The notes: a model not told the origin generated them from the sequence alone. DNA of 34,071 nt from Inquilinus limosus (GCF_002195995.1 NZ_NHON01000007.1:94219-128289); one strand, 5' to 3'; positions 16,099-27,221 are shown, counted from the stretch's first letter. Numbers and translations are program-made.

Positions 16099-16350
16099 TC
16101 AGCCTCCGGTCACGGGCGGGAAGATGCCGATCTCGTCGCCCGGCGTCACCGGGTCACCCGGCTTGGCGAAGCGCTGGTTGACCGCGACCCGAACCACCGC
16201 CGGGTTGGCCAGGGCCTCGGCATAGCCGGCGCCGCGGGCGCGCAGCCAGTCCAGCAGGCCGGCGACGTCGCGCACGGTCTCCGGCGGCGACACCGTCTCG
16301 GCGGCCGTGCCGATCTTGCTGCGGACCCAGGCGAAATACAGGAGCTTCAT
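16099..16350 (-). CDS. moaD: Molybdopterin synthase sulfur-carrier (small) subunit
   Basis: An 83-residue ubiquitin-fold sulfur carrier. It begins MKLLYFAWVRSKIG, has the strand/loop VRVAVNQRFAKPGDPVTPGDEIGIFPP, and ends in the obligatory Gly-Gly (PVTGG), which is adenylated by MoeB and then thiocarboxylated. The reading frame continues upstream into moeA, so the true start has to be set by homology: the ATG at 16350 gives the normal family length. It lies 8 bp after moeA and one base before moaE. No moeB/thiF gene is present in the window. Confidence 0.93.
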   Translation of the reverse strand: MKLLYFAWVRSKIGTAAETVSPPETVRDVAGLLDWLRARGAGYAEALANPAVVRVAVNQRFAKPGDPVTPGDEIGIFPPVTGG

Positions 16351-16358
16351 GCCGGTTC

Positions 16359-17615
16359 TCAGATCAGGGCGCTCAACGGGATATAGGCAACCGGGTCGCC
16401 GGGTGCCACAGCTGTCAGGTCTTCCGGCAGCTCGACCAAGCCCTCGGCGCCGGCGAGTGAGCTCAGCATGCCCGCGCCCTCCCGGCCGTGGCGGCGGGCG
16501 ACCAGTGCGCCGGAGGCATCCGTCTCCAGCACCGCGCGCAGGAACTCGCGGCGGCCGGGCTTCTTGCCGTGGCCGAAACCGGCGGCGACCGGGAAGCGGC
16601 GCAGCGGCAGCGGCTCGGCGCCGGCCAGGTAAAGCAGCAGCGGCCGGGCCACCAGCAGGAAGGTGACCATCGCCGCCACCGGGTTGCCCGGCAGGCCCAG
16701 GAAGACGGCGCCGCCGATCTGGCCCAGCGCCACCGGCTTGCCCGGCTTGATCGCCAGCCGCCAATGATGCAGCCGGCCGCCCGCGGCCTCCAGCGCCGCC
16801 TTGACATGGTCCTCATCGCCGACCGAGACGCCGCCGGAGGTGAGGATCGCATCCGCCTCCGCCACGGCCGCCGTCAGGGCCGAGCGGACGGCATCGGCCC
16901 GGTCCGGCACGATGCCGCGGTCGGCGACGTCGCAGCCCAGCCGGCGCAGCAGCGCCGCCAGCAGATAGCGGTTGGCGTCGTAGATCTGGCCCTCGGCCAC
17001 CGGTGTGCCCGGGTCGCGCACCTCGTCGCCGGTCGACAGCACCGCCACCCGCAGCGGCCGGCGGACGGGCAGGGAGGCGCGGCCCAGCGAGGCGGCGAGG
17101 CCGATCTCGGCCGGGCCCAGCCGGCGCCCGGCGGTCAGCACGGTGTCGCCGGCGCGGATGTCGTCGCCTTCCTGGCGGATATGGGCGTCGCGGCGCAGCC
17201 CGGCCGGCAGGGTGACCCGGCCGTCGGCGGCCGCGCAATCCTCCTGCATCACCACCGTGTCCGGCCCGGCGGGCAGCGGCGCGCCGGTGAAGATGCGGAT
17301 CGCCGCGCCCCGCGGCACCGGGCCGGGGAAGGGATGGCCGGCGGCGGCGCGGCCGGCGACGGGCAGGGTGGTCGGGGCGCCGGGCGTCAGGTCGTCGGCA
17401 TGGACGGCGTAGCCGTCGACCGCGGCATTGGCGTGCGGCGGCACCGAGCGGTCGGCGACCAGTTCCTCGGCCAGGAATCGGTTCTCCGCCGCCACGAGCG
17501 GCACGATCTCCGCCTCGGCGGCCACCGACAGCCGGGAGCGGAACTCCGTCACCGCCTCCTCGACCGACAGCAGCCGGTCGCCGAGCGCGAAGCAATCATC
17601 GGGGAGCCGGGCCAC
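16359..17615 (-). CDS. moeA: Molybdopterin molybdenumtransferase
   Basis: A 418-residue protein that inserts molybdate into adenylated molybdopterin; the Escherichia coli protein is 411 residues. Domain order is normal: an N-terminal region with VPPHANAAVDGYAVHADD, the lobe with RIFTGAPLPAGPDTVVMQED, then the MoCF-binding domain (LRVAVLSTGDEV, ANRYLLAALLRRLGCDV, ILTSGGVSVGDEDHVK, IKPGKPVALG, FLGLPGNPVAAMVTF) and a C-terminal beta domain (GHGKKPGRREFLRA). It sits 2 bp after mobB and 8 bp before moaD. Confidence 0.95.
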   Translation of the reverse strand: MARLPDDCFALGDRLLSVEEAVTEFRSRLSVAAEAEIVPLVAAENRFLAEELVADRSVPPHANAAVDGYAVHADDLTPGAPTTLPVAGRAAAGHPFPGPVPRGAAIRIFTGAPLPAGPDTVVMQEDCAAADGRVTLPAGLRRDAHIRQEGDDIRAGDTVLTAGRRLGPAEIGLAASLGRASLPVRRPLRVAVLSTGDEVRDPGTPVAEGQIYDANRYLLAALLRRLGCDVADRGIVPDRADAVRSALTAAVAEADAILTSGGVSVGDEDHVKAALEAAGGRLHHWRLAIKPGKPVALGQIGGAVFLGLPGNPVAAMVTFLLVARPLLLYLAGAEPLPLRRFPVAAGFGHGKKPGRREFLRAVLETDASGALVARRHGREGAGMLSSLAGAEGLVELPEDLTAVAPGDPVAYIPLSALI

Positions 17616-17617
17616 GC

Positions 17618-18118
17618 TCAGCCGGTCCTGCGGGCGAAATCGGCGACGAAATCGGCGATCGCCTCGATGTCGTCGATGTCCAGCCGCGTCCGGGCCGGGT
17701 CGGCGATCGGCCCGTCGCTGGCCACCGCCACGATGCTGGGATCCTCCGGGTGCAGCGGCGGCTTGCCGGTCTCGGCCCGCCAGACCTCCAGCTTGGGAGT
17801 GGCCTCGCGCTTGAAGCCCTCGACCAGCACCAGGTCGACCGGCGCCAGCTTCGCCAGCAGTTCGGCCAAAGGCGGCTCGGCGGCGCCGCGATGCTCGTGC
17901 ATCAGGGCCCAGCGCCGGTCGGACGAGACCAGCACCTCGGTCGCCCCGGCCTCACGGTGGCGCCAGCTGTCCTTGCCGGGCTGGTCGACATCGAAGTCGT
18001 GATGGGCGTGCTTGATGGTGGAGACGGTCAGGCCACGGCCGATCAGCGCCGGGATCAGCTTCTCCAGCAGCGTCGTCTTGCCGCTGCCGCTCCAGCCGGC
18101 AATGCCGAGCACGCGCAT
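17618..18118 (-). CDS. mobB: Molybdopterin-guanine dinucleotide biosynthesis adaptor protein
   Basis: A 166-residue P-loop GTPase-like protein. The Walker A motif GWSGSGKTT (8-16) is followed by the MobB signatures VSTIKHAHHDFDVDQPGKDSW, HREAGATEVLVSSDRRWAL and VDLVLVEGFKREATPKLEV. MobB supports MobA in attaching GMP to molybdopterin for DMSO-reductase-type enzymes, though it is not essential in Escherichia coli. Here it is encoded without mobA. It lies 6 bp after pgsA and 2 bp before moeA. Confidence 0.93.
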   Translation of the reverse strand: MRVLGIAGWSGSGKTTLLEKLIPALIGRGLTVSTIKHAHHDFDVDQPGKDSWRHREAGATEVLVSSDRRWALMHEHRGAAEPPLAELLAKLAPVDLVLVEGFKREATPKLEVWRAETGKPPLHPEDPSIVAVASDGPIADPARTRLDIDDIEAIADFVADFARRTG

Positions 18119-18124
18119 GAGGGA

Positions 18125-18742
18125 TCAACCGAAGGTGCCGGCGGCCTTGGCCGGGGGCGGGCTGCGCGGATCCTCGGTGATCGCCTGGCGCACGCCCTCG
18201 CGCAGATAGCTCCAGCCGGTCACCAGGGTCAGCACCGCGGCCACCCAGATGCCGGCGATGCCGATCTCGGTCACCGGCAGCTTGCCGTCGAAGGCTCGCG
18301 TGCCGGTGTCGCCGACGATCAGGAAGCCGATCGCCAGCATCTGGATCGTGGTCTTCCACTTGGCCAGCGCCGTGACAGGCAGGCCGCGGGCATTCATCCC
18401 GGCCAGGAACTCGCGCAGGCCGGAGATCAGCACCTCGCGCAGCAGGATCACCACGGCCGGGATGATCGACCAGCCCTGCAGCCGGTCGAAGGCGGCCAGC
18501 ATGAACAGCACGGCGGTGACCAGCATCTTGTCGGCGATCGGATCCAGGAGCCGGCCGATCGGCGAGGTCTCGTTCCAGGCCCGCGCCAGCTTGCCGTCGA
18601 GATAGTCGGTGATGGCGGCGGCGGCATAGATGACGAGACAGGTCCACGCCGCCCAGGGGGCCGGCACGTAGAACAGCGCGATCAGCACCGGGATGGCCGC
18701 GATGCGCGAGTAGGTCAAGAGGTTCGGCAGGCTGGTAACCAT
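18125..18742 (-). CDS. pgsA: CDP-diacylglycerol-glycerol-3-phosphate 3-phosphatidyltransferase
   Basis: A 205-residue integral membrane enzyme making phosphatidylglycerol-phosphate, the precursor of phosphatidylglycerol and cardiolipin. The CDP-alcohol phosphotransferase motif DG-x2-AR-x8-G-x3-D-x3-D is complete: Asp49, Gly50, Ala53, Arg54, Gly63, Asp67 and Asp71. The N-terminus SLPNLLTYSRIAAIPVLIAL is the usual PgsA opening, followed by several hydrophobic helices. The gene is 48 bp downstream of uvrC, a pairing also seen in Escherichia coli and many Proteobacteria. Confidence 0.95.
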   Translation of the reverse strand: MVTSLPNLLTYSRIAAIPVLIALFYVPAPWAAWTCLVIYAAAAITDYLDGKLARAWNETSPIGRLLDPIADKMLVTAVLFMLAAFDRLQGWSIIPAVVILLREVLISGLREFLAGMNARGLPVTALAKWKTTIQMLAIGFLIVGDTGTRAFDGKLPVTEIGIAGIWVAAVLTLVTGWSYLREGVRQAITEDPRSPPPAKAAGTFG

Positions 18743-18790
18743 GGCGACGGCACTGACTTCAGGGGCTTCGGAACGCTAGCACATGGCGCC

Positions 18791-20722
18791 TCAGGCGTCG
18801 GGGTGGAAATGTCGATATATGAGGCCTGCGACCGCCTTGCTGATGCCGTCGACCGCCTCGAGATCCTGCAGGCTGGCGCGGCTGACGGCGCGGGCCGAGC
18901 CGAAATGCAGCAGCAGCGCCTTCTTCCGGCGCGGGCCGATGCCGGCGATCTCGTCGATCGGCGACTTGGTGATGTCGCCGGCGCGGCGGGTGCGCTGGCC
19001 GCCGATGACGAAGCGGTGGGCCTCGTCGCGCAGCCGCTGCAGGAAGTACAGCACCGGGTCCTTCGGCTCCAGGCCGAAGGGCGGCCGGTCGGCCATGAAG
19101 AAGCGCTCGCGCCCGGCATCGCGGTCCGGCCCCTTGGCGATCGAGACCAGCGCCACATCGGTGATGCCGAGTTCGGCGAAGACCTCCCGGACGACGCTCA
19201 GCTGGCCCTGGCCGCCATCGATCAGCACCAGGTCGGGCCAGCCCTCCTGCTCGCGGTCCGGGTCCTCCTTCAGGGCGCGGGCGAAGCGGCGGGTCAGCAC
19301 CTCGCGCATCATCGCGTAGTCGTCGCCCGGGGTGACCGGCCCCTTGATGTTGAACTTGCGGTAGGCGGATTTGATGAAGCCGTCCGGCCCGGCCACGATC
19401 ATGGCGCCCAACGCGTTGGTGCCGCCGAGATGGCTGTTGTCGTAGACCTCGATCCGGCGCGGCGGCGCATCCAGGCCGAACACCCGGGCCACGCCCTCCA
19501 GCAGCACCGCCTGGCTGGCGCTCTCGGCCATGCGGCGGCCCAGCGCCTCGCGGGCGTTGTTCAGGGCATGCTCGATCAGCCGGCGCTTGTCGCCGCGCTT
19601 CGGCACCGCGATCTCGACCTTGCGGTCGGCCTTCAGCGTCAGCGCCTCCGACAGAAGCGTCTCCTCAGCGACTTCGTCGCTGAGCAAAACCAACGGCGGG
19701 GGCGGGTGGCTGTCGTAGAACTGGCTCAGGAACGCGGCCAGGATCTCCGGCCGCTCCGCCGTCTTGTCGTGGCTCGGGAAATAGGCCCGGGTGCCGTAGT
19801 TGCGGCCGCCGCGGAAGAAATAGACCTGGATGCAGCTGTGGCCGCCGGCCTCATGGATCGCCAGCGCGTCGGCGTCGCCGATGCCCTCGACATTGATGTC
19901 CTGGTGCGACTGGACGTTGGTCAGGGCGCGGATGCGGTCGCGCCAGCGCGCCGCTTGCTCGAAATCCAGCTTTTCGCTGGCCGCCATCATCTGCTCGGCG
20001 AAGCGGGCCTGCACGCCCTGGCTGCGGCCGCTCAGGAAGTCGACCGCGCTGGCCACCTGCTCGGCGTATTGCGCCTCGGTGACATAGCCGACGCAGGGGG
20101 CGGTGCAGCGCTTGATCTGGTACTGCAGGCAGGGCCGGCTGCGGGTGGAGAAGATCGAATCCGAGCAGTTGCGCAGCAGGAAGGCGCGCTGCAGCGCGGT
20201 GATGGTGCGGTTGACCGACCCGGCCGAGGCGAAGGGGCCGAAGAACTGGCCGCTGGCCCCGGTGGCGCCGCGATGCTTGGCGATGCGCGGGAAGGCGTGG
20301 TCGCCCGAGATCATGATGTGCGGGAAGGTCTTGTCGTCCCGCATCACCACGTTGTAGCGGGGCTTCAGCCGCTTGATCAGGTTGGCTTCGAGCAGCAGCG
20401 CCTCGACCTCGGACCGGGTCACCACGAATTCCATGGCGACCGTGTCGGCGATCATGCGCAGCAGGCGCGCCGGCTGCTTGCCGGTCTGGGTGTAGGCGAA
20501 GACCCGCTTCTTCAGGTTGCGCGCCTTGCCGACATAGAGGGCGTTGCCGTCCTCGTCGAGCATCCGGTAGACGCCAGGCGAACTGGGCAGGGTGCGCAGA
20601 TGCGCCTGGATCACCGCGACCCCGTCGGCGATGCTGTGCGCCCGCGTCCGGGCGCGGCCCGAGGGCTTCGGGCGCTCAGGCGGTGGAGCGTCGGGAGGCA
20701 TGTCGGTCAGGGTATCGCTCAT
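18791..20722 (-). CDS. uvrC: Excinuclease ABC subunit C
   Basis: A 643-residue nuclease that makes both incisions around UvrAB-marked DNA damage. It has an N-terminal GIY-YIG nuclease domain ([30 protein letters not shown]), a UVR motif for UvrB contact ([16 protein letters not shown]), the RNase-H-like C-terminal nuclease ([14 protein letters not shown]) and a helix-hairpin-helix pair ([25 protein letters not shown]). The start is uncertain: I use the ATG at 20722. A GTG at 20821 and an ATG at 20701 are also in frame and none has a clear ribosome-binding site. It leads the uvrC-pgsA-mobB-moeA-moaD-moaE run. Confidence 0.95.
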   Translation of the reverse strand: MSDTLTDMPPDAPPPERPKPSGRARTRAHSIADGVAVIQAHLRTLPSSPGVYRMLDEDGNALYVGKARNLKKRVFAYTQTGKQPARLLRMIADTVAMEFVVTRSEVEALLLEANLIKRLKPRYNVVMRDDKTFPHIMISGDHAFPRIAKHRGATGASGQFFGPFASAGSVNRTITALQRAFLLRNCSDSIFSTRSRPCLQYQIKRCTAPCVGYVTEAQYAEQVASAVDFLSGRSQGVQARFAEQMMAASEKLDFEQAARWRDRIRALTNVQSHQDINVEGIGDADALAIHEAGGHSCIQVYFFRGGRNYGTRAYFPSHDKTAERPEILAAFLSQFYDSHPPPPLVLLSDEVAEETLLSEALTLKADRKVEIAVPKRGDKRRLIEHALNNAREALGRRMAESASQAVLLEGVARVFGLDAPPRRIEVYDNSHLGGTNALGAMIVAGPDGFIKSAYRKFNIKGPVTPGDDYAMMREVLTRRFARALKEDPDREQEGWPDLVLIDGGQGQLSVVREVFAELGITDVALVSIAKGPDRDAGRERFFMADRPPFGLEPKDPVLYFLQRLRDEAHRFVIGGQRTRRAGDITKSPIDEIAGIGPRRKKALLLHFGSARAVSRASLQDLEAVDGISKAVAGLIYRHFHPDA

Positions 20723-21234
20723 GGCCGCAATGTCGACCGGTCCGGGCGCCGCGTCCAGACCGGATCGTGAACGTCCGGGTGAGTCGGCTGGGCGGGGGGA
20801 TGACGCTTCGGTGATATCCACCGAATCTGTGGATAACTTTGTGGGAAACCGACCCTAAGAATGCGACAACCGAGGCGCCGCCTAAGTGTCATCGTTCTTG
20901 CTCAAAAAATGGGCAAAAAATCTAATCCGCTGAAAAATATAGATAAATTCCAAGTCAAGTTGAAACAGAAGCATCATACACTATGCGCGCACCGGAAAAT
21001 GTCGGATCTCTCCGATTCGGATTTCGCCTGTGCACAACTTCCCGTCGTGGCGAGGCGGCGAGGCCAGGAAATCCAAGGCGATAGCCGCTACCGCAGAGCG
21101 GTTGTCCTGCGGCGTCCGGGCGCAGGCGGGCGATATCCCGGTGCTGCCCTGGCCATGCGCGAGGGTCAAGGCGGTTCGATCGCGAATTTGAGATAATTTG
21201 GACGCGCGCGACCGGCATCGTTCCCCTTCGCTGC
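20723..21234. other. 512-bp intergenic region with an AT-rich island
   Basis: I find no convincing gene here. Bases 20891-20990 are about 36% GC by my count, far below the flanks, with short A-runs and a minus-strand TTGACT followed by TATATT, though with too short a spacing for a standard promoter. It probably holds the uvrC promoter region. A 111-codon plus-strand frame (20861-21196) lacks a ribosome-binding site and any family resemblance. No terminator is obvious after the SDR gene. Confidence 0.5.
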
Positions 21235-22053
21235 TCATTCCAGGGGCACGATGCCGCGGCTCGGCTGGGCCCAGCCGAGATGCTCGCCGCCATCCAGCGC
21301 GATCATCTGCCCGGTCATCGCCGGGGCGGACAAAATGAAGCGGATGGCGTCGCAGATCTCCTGCGGCGCGGTCGGCCGGCGCAGCGGTACGGCATCCCAT
21401 TGCAGGGCGAAATGTTCCTCGCTCTGCCGGTCGCTCTTCAGCGTCGGGCCGGGGCCGATGCCGTTGACCCGGATCCTCGGCGCCAGCGCCTGGGCCAAGG
21501 TGCGGGTCAGCGTCCACAGCCCGATCTTGGCCACGGTGTAGGACAGGAAATAGGGGGTCGGGTTCCACACCCGCTGGTCGAGCATGTTGACGACATTGCC
21601 CGGCCAGTCGGCCGGCAGCTGCCGTGCCATCGCCTGGGTCAGCACCAGCGGGGCACGGAGGTTGGTCTCAAGATGCTCGTCCCAGCTGGCCCGCGTCGCC
21701 GTCGCCACCGTGTCCATGCGGAAGGCCGAGGCGTTGTTGACCAGCAGCGACACCGGGCCGCCGAGGCCTTCGGCCGCCTGCGGCATCACCGCCTCGACCT
21801 GCGCCTCGTCGGTCAGGTCGGCCCGGATCGCCAAGCCCCGGGTACCGGCCGCCTCGATGTCGCGGACCGTCTGCACCGCCTCCTCGACGGAGCTGTGCCA
21901 GGTGATCGCCACCCGCCAGCCATGCTTGGCCAGATCGAGCGCGATCGCCCGGCCGATCCGCTTGGCGGCGCCGGTGACGACGGCGATTCGCGGCTCGGCC
22001 TTGCCCGTCGGCGGCAAGGGGCGTTCGCCCACTGGACGTTCGGCAGGGCTCAT
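21235..22053 (-). CDS. Pteridine-reductase-like short-chain dehydrogenase
   Basis: A 272-residue SDR. The nucleotide-binding motif is TGAAKRIG (27-34), the TGX3RXG form typical of PTR1/FolM pteridine reductases, not the classical TGxxxGxG. NNASAF (106-111) follows. The catalytic residues Asp159, Tyr172 and Lys176 have the same spacing (13 and 4) as Asp181-Tyr194-Lys198 of Leishmania PTR1, with Asp replacing the usual SDR Ser. RIRVNGIGPGPTL closes the cofactor site. The predicted role is NADPH-dependent reduction of a dihydropterin or folate. The ATG is 4 bases after the uvrB stop, so expression is coupled to uvrB. Other SDR substrates remain possible. Confidence 0.82.
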   Translation of the reverse strand: MSPAERPVGERPLPPTGKAEPRIAVVTGAAKRIGRAIALDLAKHGWRVAITWHSSVEEAVQTVRDIEAAGTRGLAIRADLTDEAQVEAVMPQAAEGLGGPVSLLVNNASAFRMDTVATATRASWDEHLETNLRAPLVLTQAMARQLPADWPGNVVNMLDQRVWNPTPYFLSYTVAKIGLWTLTRTLAQALAPRIRVNGIGPGPTLKSDRQSEEHFALQWDAVPLRRPTAPQEICDAIRFILSAPAMTGQMIALDGGEHLGWAQPSRGIVPLE

Positions 22054-22057
22054 CGGC

Positions 22058-24292
<2,235 letters not shown>

Positions 24293-24391
24293 GGGGATAC
24301 TATCGGTCCGGCCAGGGCGAAGGGGAAGGGCCGCCGACGAGGCGGAGCGGGAATGCGGTCGGCGGCAAGGGGCCTCACCGAGATGGGATTG

Positions 24392-24406
24392 GAACACAGC
24401 AGGAAC
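24392..24406 (-). promoter_or_regulatory. LexA (SOS) box upstream of uvrB
   Basis: GAAC-N7-GAAC (minus strand GTTC-N7-GTTC) is the direct-repeat SOS operator bound by LexA in alphaproteobacteria. It lies 100 bp before the uvrB ATG, inside the 163-bp gap between dusB and uvrB, so it is well placed to repress uvrB and the coupled SDR gene. Both half-sites are perfect. Confidence 0.75.
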
Positions 24407-24455
24407 AAGGCGTCAAACCGCCACGCGCAGTCGCGCCGTGGCCGGGATGCCGGCG

Positions 24456-25472
24456 TCAGGCCGCCAGGCGCTGCCGCCCGACGGTCCACAGCGCGGCCAG
24501 GCCGGCCTCGACCTCGGCCGGGGAGTCGCTCTGGCACAGCACCCGGCGGGCTTCACGCCGGTCCTCGGCGGCGGCCGGCCAGGGCGCGGCCTCGATATAG
24601 GCGGCCAGGTGCTTGCGGAAGACCCGCAGCCCGTGATGGTCGCCGTAGAAGGCCAGCGTCTCGCGGAAATGCCGCAGGGCGATCGCCAGCCGGTCCTCGG
24701 GGCCGGGCTCGGCGGTACCTTCGGCGTCCGGCCGGGCCAGCGCCGCCTCGATCGCGGCGGCGATCCAGGGCTTGCCGGTGACGCCGCGGCCGACCATGAC
24801 GCCGTCGGCGCCGGATTGCGCCAGCGCCTCGCGCGCGGTGGCGCCGTCGACGATGTCGCCATTGACGATCACCGGCACGTCGACCGCCTGCTTCACCGCC
24901 CGCACCGCGCTCCAGTCGGCCGTGCCCTTGTAGAACTGGCAGCGGGTGCGGCCATGCACCGTCACCGCCCGGGCGCCGGCGGCGACGCAGCGGCGGGCGA
25001 AGTCCGGCGCGTTGCGGCTGAGGTCGTCCCAGCCCAGCCGGATCTTGACGGTGACCGGCACATCGACCGCGCCGGCCGCGGCCGCGACCAGCCGCTCGGC
25101 CCGGTCCGGGTCGCGCATCATGGCGGAGCCGGACTGCACCCCGGTCACCTCGCGCGCCGGGCAGCCGAAATTCAGGTCGATGATCTGCGCCCCGGCGGCG
25201 GCGGCCAGGCGGGCACCCTCGGCCACCGCTTCGGGGTCGTGGCCGATCAGTTGCACCACCATCAGCGGCAGCCCGTCGCCGACCGCGGCGCGGCGCACCA
25301 CGTCGGGCCGGCCGCGGGCGAATTCGGCGCAGGCCACCATCTCGGTCGCGACATAGGCGGCGCCCAGCCGCGACGCGGCGCGGCGGAACGGCAGGTCGGA
25401 CACCCCGGTCATCGGGGCGATCCAGACCCGTCCGGGAACCGCGACGGAACCGATGGTCAGGGCTTCAGCCAT
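24456..25472 (-). CDS. dusB: tRNA-dihydrouridine synthase, DusB type
   Basis: A 338-residue FMN enzyme that reduces uridine to dihydrouridine in tRNA. The TIM barrel starts WIAPMTGVSDLPFRRAA, carries catalytic Cys104 (DLNFGCPAREVT), substrate/FMN motifs VKIRLGWDD and VTVHGRTRCQFYKGTADWSA, and GDIVDG and GRGVTGKPW for phosphate binding. HGRTRCQFYKG is the DusB/NifR3 form rather than DusA or DusC. In many alphaproteobacteria this gene precedes ntrBC; here it stands alone, upstream of uvrB. The C-terminal helical domain is complete. Confidence 0.92.
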   Translation of the reverse strand: MAEALTIGSVAVPGRVWIAPMTGVSDLPFRRAASRLGAAYVATEMVACAEFARGRPDVVRRAAVGDGLPLMVVQLIGHDPEAVAEGARLAAAAGAQIIDLNFGCPAREVTGVQSGSAMMRDPDRAERLVAAAAGAVDVPVTVKIRLGWDDLSRNAPDFARRCVAAGARAVTVHGRTRCQFYKGTADWSAVRAVKQAVDVPVIVNGDIVDGATAREALAQSGADGVMVGRGVTGKPWIAAAIEAALARPDAEGTAEPGPEDRLAIALRHFRETLAFYGDHHGLRVFRKHLAAYIEAAPWPAAAEDRREARRVLCQSDSPAEVEAGLAALWTVGRQRLAA

Positions 25473-25548
25473 GGCGCTTATCTAGGCCGTCGGCGGGCTG
25501 GCGTAAACCGCCGTGGCCGCAACCCTGCCGGGCCGACCGGACCGGCGC

Positions 25549-25575
25549 TGTCGATTCCGCGCTTCCCGCGACGAC
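25549..25575 (+). promoter_or_regulatory. Candidate ECF42 sigma-dependent promoter
   Basis: TGTCGA (25549-25554), then exactly 17 bp, then CGAC (25572-25575), about 38 bp before the DGPF gene's ATG. As I recall, ECF42 promoters characterised in Streptomyces have TGTCGA at -35 and CGA/TC at -10, and both match. This would make the operon autoregulated by its own sigma factor. Confidence 0.6.
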
Positions 25576-25613
25576 AAGGCTGCATCCACACTGGCAGCCG
25601 GGAGGAGCCGACG

Positions 25614-25973
25614 ATGAAGTATCTCTGCCTGATCTATATGGAGCAGCGCACCCTGGACGCGATGGCGCCCGACGAGCTCGACGCGCTGGTCCGCGAATCC
25701 ATGGCCAATGACGAGGAGATGCGCCGCCGCGGCCAGTTCGTCGCCGCCCAGGCGCTGCAGCCGGTCAGCGCCGCCACCACGCTGCGGATCCGCGGCGGCC
25801 GCCTGTCCACCACCGACGGGCCTTTCGCCGAGACCAAGGAGTTCCTGTCCGGATTCATCATGATCGAGGCGCGTGACCTGAACGAGGCGCTGCAGCTCGC
25901 CGCCAATATCCCGATGGCGCGGATGGGCAGCATCGAGGTTCGGCCGGTGTGGGAGCATTGCGGCGGCCCATGA
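25614..25973 (+). CDS. DGPF-domain (YCII-related) protein
   Basis: A 119-residue protein of the YCII/DGPF family, a ferredoxin-like fold dimer of unproven biochemical function. It starts [15 protein letters not shown], has the name-giving Asp-Gly-Pro-Phe at 68-71 in [17 protein letters not shown], and ends with the conserved [14 protein letters not shown] strong GGAGGA lies 7 bases before the ATG. Its stop overlaps the start of the sigma-factor gene (ATGA), so the pair is translationally coupled. DGPF genes are the standard partners of ECF42 sigma factors; whether they modulate the sigma factor or are its targets is not settled. Confidence 0.88.
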   Translation: MKYLCLIYMEQRTLDAMAPDELDALVRESMANDEEMRRRGQFVAAQALQPVSAATTLRIRGGRLSTTDGPFAETKEFLSGFIMIEARDLNEALQLAANIPMARMGSIEVRPVWEHCGGP

Positions 25974-27217
25974 CTGATCCGGCCCGGGCGATGCAGCGGA
26001 CCATCGAAACCGTCTACCGGGCGGAATCGCGCCGGGTGCTGGCCACGCTGATCCGCCTGCTGGGCGACTTCAACCTGGCGGAGGAGGCGCTGCACGACGC
26101 CTTCCGCGCGGCGGCGGAGCAGTGGCCGCGCGACGGCATGCCGGCCAATCCGCGGGCCTGGCTGGTCTCCTCCGGCCGGTTCAAGGCGATCGACGGGCTG
26201 CGCCGCCGCACCCGCCTCGACGCCGCGCGGGCCGAGCTGGCGAAGCATCTGGAGGAGGCAGAGGATCCGCATGAGCACGAGGCCGAGGCGATCGAGGACG
26301 ACCAGCTGCGGCTGATCTTCACCTGCTGCCACCCGGCCCTGGGCCCCGACGCGCGGCTGGCGTTGACCCTGCGTGAGATGTGCGGCCTGACGACGGAGGA
26401 GATCGCCCAGGCCTTCCTGACCGCGCCGACCACGGTGGCGCAGCGCATCGTCCGGGCCAAGGCGAAGATCCGCGACGCCGGCATCCCCTACCAGGTTCCG
26501 CCGAAGGCCGAGCTGCCGGACCGGTTGGACAGCGTGCTGCAGGTGATCTACCTGGTGTTCAACGAGGGCTACCTGGCGTCCTCGGGCGCGGACCTGACCC
26601 GGCCGGACCTGTCGGGCGAGGCGATCCGCCTGGGCCGCCTCCTGGTCCAGCTGCTGCCGGAGCCGGAGGCGGTCGGCCTGCTGGCGCTGATGCTGCTGCA
26701 GGACTCCCGCCGCGCCGCGCGCAGCTCACCGGGGGGCGACCTGGTGCTGCTGGCCGACCAGGATCGCGGCCTGTGGGACCGCCGCCTGATCGCCGAGGGC
26801 ACGGCGCTGGTCCGCCGCGCGCTGGCGGGGCCGGAGGTCGGGGCCTATGCGCTGCAGGCGGCGATCGCGGCGGTCCATTCCGAGGCGCCGGACGCTGCAT
26901 CGACCGACTGGGCCGAGATCGCCGGGCTCTACGATTTGCTGCTGCGGGCCGACCCGTCGCCGGTGGTGGCGCTGAACCGGGCGGTGGCGGTGGCGATGCG
27001 CGACGGCCCGGCGGCCGGACTGGCGCTGATCGACGCGATCCTGGCGCATGGCCATCTCGGCGGCTACCGCCTGGCCCACGCCGCCCGCGCGGATTTGCTG
27101 CGGCGGTTGGACCGCACCGCCGAGGCCCGCGCCGCCTATCAGCGCGCGCTGGACCTGACGCAGCAGGAGTCGGAGCGGCGGTTCCTGCAAAGGCGGTTGG
27201 AGGAGCTGGGAGCGTAA
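25970..27217 (+). CDS. ECF42-type RNA polymerase sigma factor with C-terminal extension
   Basis: A 415-residue sigma factor, about twice the usual ECF length. Region 2 spans about residues 8-80 ([34 protein letters not shown]) and region 4 about 120-170 ([38 protein letters not shown]). A C-terminal extension of roughly 240 residues follows, with [32 protein letters not shown] and a TPR-like end ([31 protein letters not shown]). This extension defines the ECF42 group, which lacks an anti-sigma factor, and none is encoded here. It overlaps the DGPF gene by 4 bases and ends next to a palindromic repeat. Confidence 0.88.
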   Translation: MTDPARAMQRTIETVYRAESRRVLATLIRLLGDFNLAEEALHDAFRAAAEQWPRDGMPANPRAWLVSSGRFKAIDGLRRRTRLDAARAELAKHLEEAEDPHEHEAEAIEDDQLRLIFTCCHPALGPDARLALTLREMCGLTTEEIAQAFLTAPTTVAQRIVRAKAKIRDAGIPYQVPPKAELPDRLDSVLQVIYLVFNEGYLASSGADLTRPDLSGEAIRLGRLLVQLLPEPEAVGLLALMLLQDSRRAARSSPGGDLVLLADQDRGLWDRRLIAEGTALVRRALAGPEVGAYALQAAIAAVHSEAPDAASTDWAEIAGLYDLLLRADPSPVVALNRAVAVAMRDGPAAGLALIDAILAHGHLGGYRLAHAARADLLRRLDRTAEARAAYQRALDLTQQESERRFLQRRLEELGA

Positions 27218-27221
27218 GAGC

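Noticed and set aside
15569-16358. Moco riboswitch near moaD/moaE
   Set aside because: The genes are separated by 1-8 bases with no leader long enough to hold one.
17750-20770. 1006-codon plus-strand open frame antisense to uvrC, pgsA and mobB
   Set aside because: Low-complexity Gln/Gly/Asp/His/Arg composition typical of a codon-position shadow, no ribosome-binding site, and the opposite strand encodes clear conserved proteins.
20861-21196. Possible 111-codon gene in the AT-rich intergenic region
   Set aside because: No ribosome-binding site, composition changes abruptly halfway, and no recognisable family.
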